A stretch of 10,578 nt of DNA from the NCBI GenBank assembly GCA_002309035.1, contig DBWT01000001.1:1-10578 (forward strand). Direction: 5' to 3'. This document shows positions 6,746-10,578 of this stretch, piece after piece. The position numbers and the translations under genes were made by a program. This DNA comes from Caryophanales bacterium UBA1231. Its GTDB lineage: Bacteria > Bacillota_I > Bacilli_A > ML615J-28 > CAG-313. Position 1 is the first letter of the stretch. Each line of letters opens with the position of its first letter. Under the pieces are notes generated by a model. It saw only the letters and a list, made by a program, of their open reading frames with translations. It was not told where the DNA came from and searched no databases.

Positions 6746-7081
6746 ATGAAAACAGGAGATATTGTATATGGACGAGTTACTAATATCTTAGGATATGGGG
6801 CTTTTGTTCAAGTAGATGAATATGATGGACTAGTTCATATTTCTGAATTTAGTGATCGCTTTGTTCGTGACATCAATGATTTCGTTAAAATTGGTGATGA
6901 AATCAAATTAAAAATTTTAGAAGTTGATGAAGAAAATAAACGTCTAAAATTAAGTTATAAACAATTACATAAATCACGTGGTATTAAATGCAATGTGCCA
7001 ACTTATAAAATTGGTTTTGCATCAATCGAAAAAGAATTACCAGGCTGGATTGAAAAGGAGAAAAACAATGTATCTATTTAA
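6746..7081 (+). CDS. S1-domain RNA-binding protein (YugI/CvfD type)
   Basis: The 111-residue protein carries one S1 OB-fold domain (about 1-72): GDIVYGRVTNILGYGAFVQV (4-23), then GLVHISEFSDRFV and KIGDEIKLKILEVD. The C-terminal FASIEKELPGWIEK (91-104) resembles the tail of the small Firmicutes S1 proteins related to B. subtilis YugI (GSP13) and streptococcal CvfD, which associate with ribosomes or RNA and act after transcription. I start it at the ATG at 6746 because the family N-terminus begins there; a TTG at 6719 would add nine residues reading through the end of the previous gene. There is no ribosome binding site, so translation probably depends on the gene upstream, whose stop is one base away. 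Confidence 0.88.
   Translation: MKTGDIVYGRVTNILGYGAFVQVDEYDGLVHISEFSDRFVRDINDFVKIGDEIKLKILEVDEENKRLKLSYKQLHKSRGIKCNVPTYKIGFASIEKELPGWIEKEKNNVSI
7053..7060 (+). promoter_or_regulatory. Ribosome binding site deciding the thioredoxin-like start
   Basis: AAAAGGAG lies 7 bases before the ATG at 7068. An in-frame ATG at 6978 would add 30 residues but lies deep inside the S1 gene without such a site. Confidence 0.7.
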
Positions 7082-7661
7082 TCCGACAAAGAAAATAATT
7101 ATAACTATGCTTTCCTTATTTGGTATTTTCTTTCTTATTATGGTACTTAGTACAATTGGAATGTTTAAGAAGCCTACATATAAAAACATTGTGGAAGACT
7201 ATCCACTTGTATCAGAAGAAAATGTATATGTTCAAGTTGATGCTGATCGCGTAATTCAAATTTTTGATAAACGAGAAGATGGTGTCATTGTTTTTGGTTT
7301 TCCATCTTGCCCATGGTGCCAACAACTATTACCAATTCTTGATATTGTTGCTAAAAAAGGTAATGTTACAACAATCTATTATGTAGATATAAAAGATATG
7401 CGGGATAATCTAGATTCACCAGATCATGAAAAATACTTATACATTAAGAAAAAAGTTGACAAAGCATTAGATAAAGAAAAAGACCGAATTAATGCACCAA
7501 CAATTGTAACCATTACTGCGGGTAATGTCATTGATTATCACTTGGATACGGTTCCATCACACCAAATGGTTGATGGACGCTTACCTGAAATGACTGAAGA
7601 ACAAAAACGTGAACTAAGAGAAATCTTAAAAGAAGTTATTAAACCTATTTATAAGCGTTAA
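7068..7661 (+). CDS. Membrane-anchored thioredoxin-fold protein, CPWC motif
   Basis: The 197-residue protein has one N-terminal membrane helix (about 9-32) after a short basic stretch, with no lipobox, so it is probably anchored and faces outward. A thioredoxin-like domain follows: a beta strand GVIVFGFPS leading into the redox site C81-P-W-C84, and a cis-Pro position at INAPTIV (P144). The region at about 105-140 is an extra charged helical insert (YVDIKDMRDN and a Lys-rich helix). It resembles thioredoxin-like proteins annotated as bacteriocin-transport accessory (PedC-like) or TlpA/Trx-like reductases, but nothing here shows a bacteriocin. It could form or reduce disulfides in exported proteins. 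It overlaps the S1 gene by 14 nt and ends in a hairpin. The fold is fairly certain; the role is not. Confidence 0.82.
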   Translation: MYLFNPTKKIIITMLSLFGIFFLIMVLSTIGMFKKPTYKNIVEDYPLVSEENVYVQVDADRVIQIFDKREDGVIVFGFPSCPWCQQLLPILDIVAKKGNVTTIYYVDIKDMRDNLDSPDHEKYLYIKKKVDKALDKEKDRINAPTIVTITAGNVIDYHLDTVPSHQMVDGRLPEMTEEQKRELREILKEVIKPIYKR

Positions 7662-7683
7662 AGGATTTCCCTTTAGCGTTTAT
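7651..7683 (+). terminator. Hairpin after the thioredoxin-like gene, probable weak terminator
   Basis: ATAAGCGTTAAAGG (7651-7664) pairs with CCTTTAGCGTTTAT (7670-7683) over 14 positions, two of them G-U, with a 5-base loop. The following run (TATTTTA) is poor in continuous T, so termination may be partial. It overlaps the stop codon. I see no clear promoter between it and tsaE, so read-through into the tsa genes is plausible. Confidence 0.65.
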
Positions 7684-7704
7684 TATTTTATGGAGGTATA
7701 ATAT

Positions 7705-8160
7705 ATGCCAATATTACAATTAAATATTAAAACGCCAGAAGAAATGATTAAGTTAGGTGAAGTATTAGGCCACTTAGCATACCCCAATATGGTTATTGCT
7801 TTAAATGGTAATTTAGGAGCTGGTAAAACAACCCTTACAAAAGGAATTGGCAAAGCACTGAATATTAAAGAAATCATTAATAGTCCAACATTTACGATTA
7901 TGAAAATTTATCAAGGTAGTCTTCCTTTATATCACTTAGATGTTTACCGGATTACAGATGTCAATAGTGACTTTGAATTAGAAGAATATTTTGAAATGGG
8001 TGGCGTATCCGTTATTGAATGGGCAACTCAAATTGAACCCCTATTACCAACTGATACAATTAGAATTGATTTATTAATCAATGAAGATACATCACGGACA
8101 GCTTCGATTAATGCTTCTAGTGAATTACTCAATGCCATAAATAAGGAGATTGGCCTATGA
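7705..8160 (+). CDS. tsaE: TsaE, ATPase of tRNA t6A synthesis
   Basis: TsaE is the P-loop ATPase that works with TsaB and TsaD to place threonylcarbamoyl on A37 of tRNAs reading ANN codons. The 151 residues show Walker A GNLGAGKT (35-42), SPTF (60-63), HLDVYR (77-82) and VIEW (103-106), all standard for the family. Length is usual. GGAGGT at 7692-7697 is placed 7-8 bases before the ATG. It is the first gene of a tsaE-tsaB-rimI-tsaD cluster and overlaps tsaB by four bases (ATGA). TsaC/YwlC, which makes the threonylcarbamoyl-AMP substrate, is not in the window. Confidence 0.97.
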   Translation: MPILQLNIKTPEEMIKLGEVLGHLAYPNMVIALNGNLGAGKTTLTKGIGKALNIKEIINSPTFTIMKIYQGSLPLYHLDVYRITDVNSDFELEEYFEMGGVSVIEWATQIEPLLPTDTIRIDLLINEDTSRTASINASSELLNAINKEIGL

Positions 8161-8732
8161 AAAGACTATTTTTAGATACTGCTAATAAATATCTATACTT
8201 TGCTCTTTTAGAAGATGACAAAGTATTATTTAGTCAAACCCAAGAGGGTAATAATAATCATAGCGAAACGCTTATTAATGCTTTAATGGAACGTTTTAAA
8301 AAAGAAGGTTATGCTCCTGATGATATCGAAGAAGTCTATGTTGGAAGAGGTCCTGGATCATATACGGGGGTTAGAGTATCTTGTACTTGTGCTAAAGTAT
8401 TGGCTTACAGCAAAAATATTAAATTATATAGTTTTTCTTCCCTTGACTTTTTATATACAACAAGTCTTGAAAAAGGTGAAACAGTTTTAAGAATGGATGC
8501 TAGACGTGGATTTAGTTATGCTAAAGTTTTAGCATTTGATGGAAAAACAATTAAAACTGTTATGGATGAAGCATATATTGAAACTACAAAGTTAGAAGAA
8601 CAATACCAAGGATCTAATACAATAACCGCTGAAAGTAATATGTATCATCCAGAAATTATTCTTAAATACCAATTATATCGGCCAGAAGATAGTTTATCTT
8701 TTGTGCCTACATATTTAAGAAGTGGTGTTTGA
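8157..8732 (+). CDS. tsaB: TsaB, partner of TsaD in t6A synthesis
   Basis: TsaB is an inactive ASKHA-fold relative of TsaD that forms the TsaBD core and recruits TsaE. The 191-residue protein has the family N-terminus FLDTANKYLYFALLED, the conserved GRGPGSYTGVRV (63-74), and RMDARRGFSYAKV in the middle. It is slightly shorter than the E. coli form (about 230), which fits the reduced C-terminal half seen in many low-GC bacteria. AAGGAG at 8143-8148 sits 8 bases before the start, which overlaps tsaE as ATGA. Confidence 0.95.
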   Translation: MKRLFLDTANKYLYFALLEDDKVLFSQTQEGNNNHSETLINALMERFKKEGYAPDDIEEVYVGRGPGSYTGVRVSCTCAKVLAYSKNIKLYSFSSLDFLYTTSLEKGETVLRMDARRGFSYAKVLAFDGKTIKTVMDEAYIETTKLEEQYQGSNTITAESNMYHPEIILKYQLYRPEDSLSFVPTYLRSGV

Positions 8733-8733
8733 T

Positions 8734-9168
8734 ATGACTATTAAACCTTTAGAAAAACAAGATATCCCCTTTGTGGTTGCTTTAGAAGAAGAATTACTAT
8801 TAGAAACTTTAGGTGTTGAAATGCTTCAAGCTGAGCTTCATAATAAATATGCCCACTTTCTATGCATTAAAGATGAAGAGAAAGTTATTGGTTATTTAGG
8901 AGCTTGGATTATTGATGACTCTTGTGAATTGATTAATTTTGTGATTGATAAAGTTTATCAGCACCAAGGTAATGGTCAGGCTTTATTTAATGAATTAGTT
9001 AAAATTGCTTTAAATAATGGGGCAACATATATATGTTTAGAAGTTAGAATTAGTAATCAAAAGGCCATTAACTTCTATTTTAAGAATGGCTTTAAAGAAA
9101 TTAATCGACGGATTAGTTATTATAAGAATGGCGAAGACGCCCTTGTCTTAAGAAAGGAGCTTATATGA
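8734..9168 (+). CDS. rimI: RimI-like GNAT N-acetyltransferase
   Basis: The 144-residue GNAT-fold protein is of the RimI type, which acetylates the N-terminal alanine of ribosomal protein S18 in E. coli. The acetyl-CoA loop is QHQGNGQAL (76-84), followed by CLEVRISNQKAINFYFKNGF (101-120) and RRISYYKNGEDALVLRKEL, all matching RimI. I use the ATG at 8734; an upstream GTG pair (8722, 8725) would overlap the end of tsaB and lacks a ribosome binding site, as does the ATG itself, so coupling to tsaB (stop one base away) is likely. It lies between tsaB and tsaD, as in many Firmicutes. The actual substrate in this organism is inferred. Confidence 0.92.
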   Translation: MTIKPLEKQDIPFVVALEEELLLETLGVEMLQAELHNKYAHFLCIKDEEKVIGYLGAWIIDDSCELINFVIDKVYQHQGNGQALFNELVKIALNNGATYICLEVRISNQKAINFYFKNGFKEINRRISYYKNGEDALVLRKELI

Positions 9169-10121
9169 AGATTTTAGCAATTGAATCAAGTTGTGATGAA
9201 ACAAGTATCGCGGTTGTTGAAGATGCCAAAGAAGTATTAAGCAATTTTACATATACGCAAATTGAAATCCATAAGCTCTATGGTGGTGTTGTACCAGAAG
9301 TTGCATCGCGTCATCATATTGAAAAGATCACATATGTCCTAGATGCCGCCTTAAAAGAAGCCGGACTAACTATGAATGATATAGATAAAGTTGCGGTGAC
9401 GACGCATCCTGGTCTAGTAGGTTCACTCATGGTTGGTATTAACTGTGCTAAAACCCTTGCTTGGGCTTTTGATAAACCCCTAATTGAAGTTAATCATATC
9501 CACGGGCATATATATGCTAACTACTTAACAAGTGACTTTAAGTTTCCTTTAATTGCACTTGTGGTATCAGGTGGACATACGGAACTTGTTCTAATGAAAG
9601 ATCATTTTGATTTTACCCTGCTTGGTCAAACCTTAGATGATGCGGTGGGTGAAGCATACGATAAGGTAGCTAGAGTTGTCGGTGTTGGTTATCCAGGTGG
9701 CCCAATCATTGATAAAATGGCCAAACTTGGTAAACCTGTCTACAACCTACCACATATAAAACTAGCTAAAGATTCATATGATTTTAGCTTTTCTGGTTTA
9801 AAATCAGCTGTTATTAATTTACATAATAAGATGCAACAACAGGGTGAGGCATTAAATCACAATGACTTAGCAGCATCTTTCCAAGATGCGGTTGTTGATG
9901 TTTTATGTGAAAAAACAAAACGTGCTGCGATGGAATATGAAGCTAAACAAGTGATTGTTGCGGGGGGAGTGGCTGCCAACTCAGGACTTCGTGAACAATT
10001 AACTAAAACAATAGCTGAATTAGATGGTGTTGAATTAACATTCCCTAAGTTTGAATATTGTACTGATAATGCCGCAATGATTGCCACCGCCGCATTCTTC
10101 CAAGATGGAGGTCGCAAATAA
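9165..10121 (+). CDS. tsaD: TsaD, tRNA threonylcarbamoyladenosine transferase
   Basis: TsaD transfers the threonylcarbamoyl group from its AMP adduct to A37 of tRNA. The 318-residue ASKHA protein shows IESSCDETS at the N-terminus, GGVVPEVASRHH (40-51), metal-binding H111 and H115 in VNHIHGHIYA, SGGHT (135-139), the FSFSGLKSAV region (207-216), VAGGVAANSGLR (265-275) and CTDNAAMIA (299-307) with ligand D301. It is a little shorter than the usual 330-345 residues, mostly at the C-terminus, but no motif is missing. AAAGGAG (9153-9159) precedes the ATG, and the start overlaps the rimI stop as ATGA. The stop overlaps the next ATG by one base (TAATG). Confidence 0.97.
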   Translation: MKILAIESSCDETSIAVVEDAKEVLSNFTYTQIEIHKLYGGVVPEVASRHHIEKITYVLDAALKEAGLTMNDIDKVAVTTHPGLVGSLMVGINCAKTLAWAFDKPLIEVNHIHGHIYANYLTSDFKFPLIALVVSGGHTELVLMKDHFDFTLLGQTLDDAVGEAYDKVARVVGVGYPGGPIIDKMAKLGKPVYNLPHIKLAKDSYDFSFSGLKSAVINLHNKMQQQGEALNHNDLAASFQDAVVDVLCEKTKRAAMEYEAKQVIVAGGVAANSGLREQLTKTIAELDGVELTFPKFEYCTDNAAMIATAAFFQDGGRK

Positions 10122-10578
10122 TGAAGAAAATAATATCTTTTATTATTCTATTATTATTACTATCTAGTTGCACTTTTGGTGGAGGGGGAGCTGGTTATCA
10201 AGTAACCCTCCAATATAATAATGGAACTAGTAATAAAACAATTCAAATAGATGGCGAATTAAATGTTGAAGATCCAATTCGTGATGGCTATGTCTTCATG
10301 GGCTGGTATCTAGGTGATGAATTATTTACTGGAATTGTAGAGGCTAATATCACCTTAAGTGCTAAGTGGGTTGAAGAAGGAACTAAATATCCAATTTATT
10401 ATGATTTGGGTGGTGGTTTTTTTGAAGAAGATGCTCCTAGTAGCTATTTAGCAGGTGAAGAATTTGTCTTACCAATTCCAACTAAAAAGTATCATGAATT
10501 TGATGGCTGGTATTTAGATAGCAATTTATCAAATGGTCCAATTGAAAAACTATCAAAATACCAAATGAAGACTGTTAC
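10121..10578 (+). CDS. Lipoprotein with Listeria-Bacteroides (Flg_new) repeats, 3' partial
   Basis: The frame runs off the right edge after 152 codons. The N-terminus MKKIISFIILLLLLSSC is a lipoprotein signal with lipobox LSSC (14-17), predicting Cys17 lipidation and an outward-facing protein. A Gly-rich linker (20-25) follows. Two InlB B-repeat-like (Flg_new, PF09479) units come next. The first contains DGYVFMGWYLGDELFTG and ends LSAKW. The second starts YPIYYDLGGG and contains HEFDGWYLD, with its end cut off. Such small beta-grasp repeats stack in surface proteins and adhesins; the ligand is unknown. GGAGGT at 10107-10112, inside tsaD, sits 8 bases before the ATG. The gene is thus tied to the t6A cluster by a one-base overlap, though its function looks unrelated. 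Confidence 0.88.
   Translation, partial: MKKIISFIILLLLLSSCTFGGGGAGYQVTLQYNNGTSNKTIQIDGELNVEDPIRDGYVFMGWYLGDELFTGIVEANITLSAKWVEEGTKYPIYYDLGGGFFEEDAPSSYLAGEEFVLPIPTKKYHEFDGWYLDSNLSNGPIEKLSKYQMKTV

Noticed and set aside
6978..7067. Upstream ATG giving a 30-residue longer thioredoxin-like protein
   Set aside because: It is inside the S1 gene without a ribosome binding site, and the extension would push the membrane helix away from the N-terminus.
7697..7702. TATAAT just before tsaE
   Set aside because: It lies between the ribosome binding site and the ATG; a start site from it would remove the ribosome binding site and begin within the coding region.
8157..9168. Possible UGA=Trp recoding, as in Mycoplasma
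   Set aside because: tsaE, tsaB and rimI end in TGA exactly where their families end, and Trp codons are TGG.
9857..10117. Minus-strand open frame inside tsaD
   Set aside because: Shadow of the strongly conserved tsaD C-terminal region, with no ribosome binding site or domain.

Overview
The window is AT-rich and gene-dense, with every supported gene on the + strand. It suggests a low-GC bacterium of the Bacilli/Mollicutes border (Acholeplasma, Izemoplasma or Erysipelotrichia-like, perhaps uncultured). The reasons are strong AGGAGG-type ribosome binding sites, a CdaA-type diadenylate cyclase, and the Firmicutes gene order tsaE-tsaB-rimI-tsaD. TGA is a real stop: tsaE, tsaB and rimI all end with it, and Trp is TGG. 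The UGA=Trp Mycoplasma/Spiroplasma code is therefore excluded. Species assignment is inference.

Region 1 (1-6067) looks like the end of one transcription unit. A large open frame enters from the left edge and reads as the C-terminal part of a superfamily 1 helicase-nuclease whose motor motifs have decayed. A small ankyrin-repeat protein follows, then the c-di-AMP synthase CdaA, then a membrane protein with two PAS-like domains in the place where cdaR is usually found. The last gene is a fused IspD-IspF enzyme of the MEP isoprenoid pathway. Genes are 1-9 nt apart or overlap, and a strong intrinsic terminator ends the unit. The most unusual part is the cdaA/PAS pair: the PAS protein's three-helix membrane part resembles that of CdaA itself, suggesting a paired sensor and synthase.

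Region 2 (6071-7683) has its own promoters. A good extended -10 promoter drives a MazG-like nucleotide pyrophosphohydrolase. A second, weaker promoter precedes a tight trio: a NifU C-terminal-type Fe-S carrier, an S1-domain RNA-binding protein (YugI/CvfD type), and a membrane-anchored thioredoxin-fold protein with a CPWC motif. A long hairpin overlaps the end of the trio.

Region 3 (7705 to the right edge) is the t6A tRNA modification cluster tsaE-tsaB-rimI-tsaD, with ATGA-type overlaps. A lipoprotein with Listeria-Bacteroides (Flg_new) repeats is coupled to its end and runs off the window.

There is no rRNA, tRNA, CRISPR array, insertion sequence or long repeat that I can see. No gap between genes exceeds about 75 bases.
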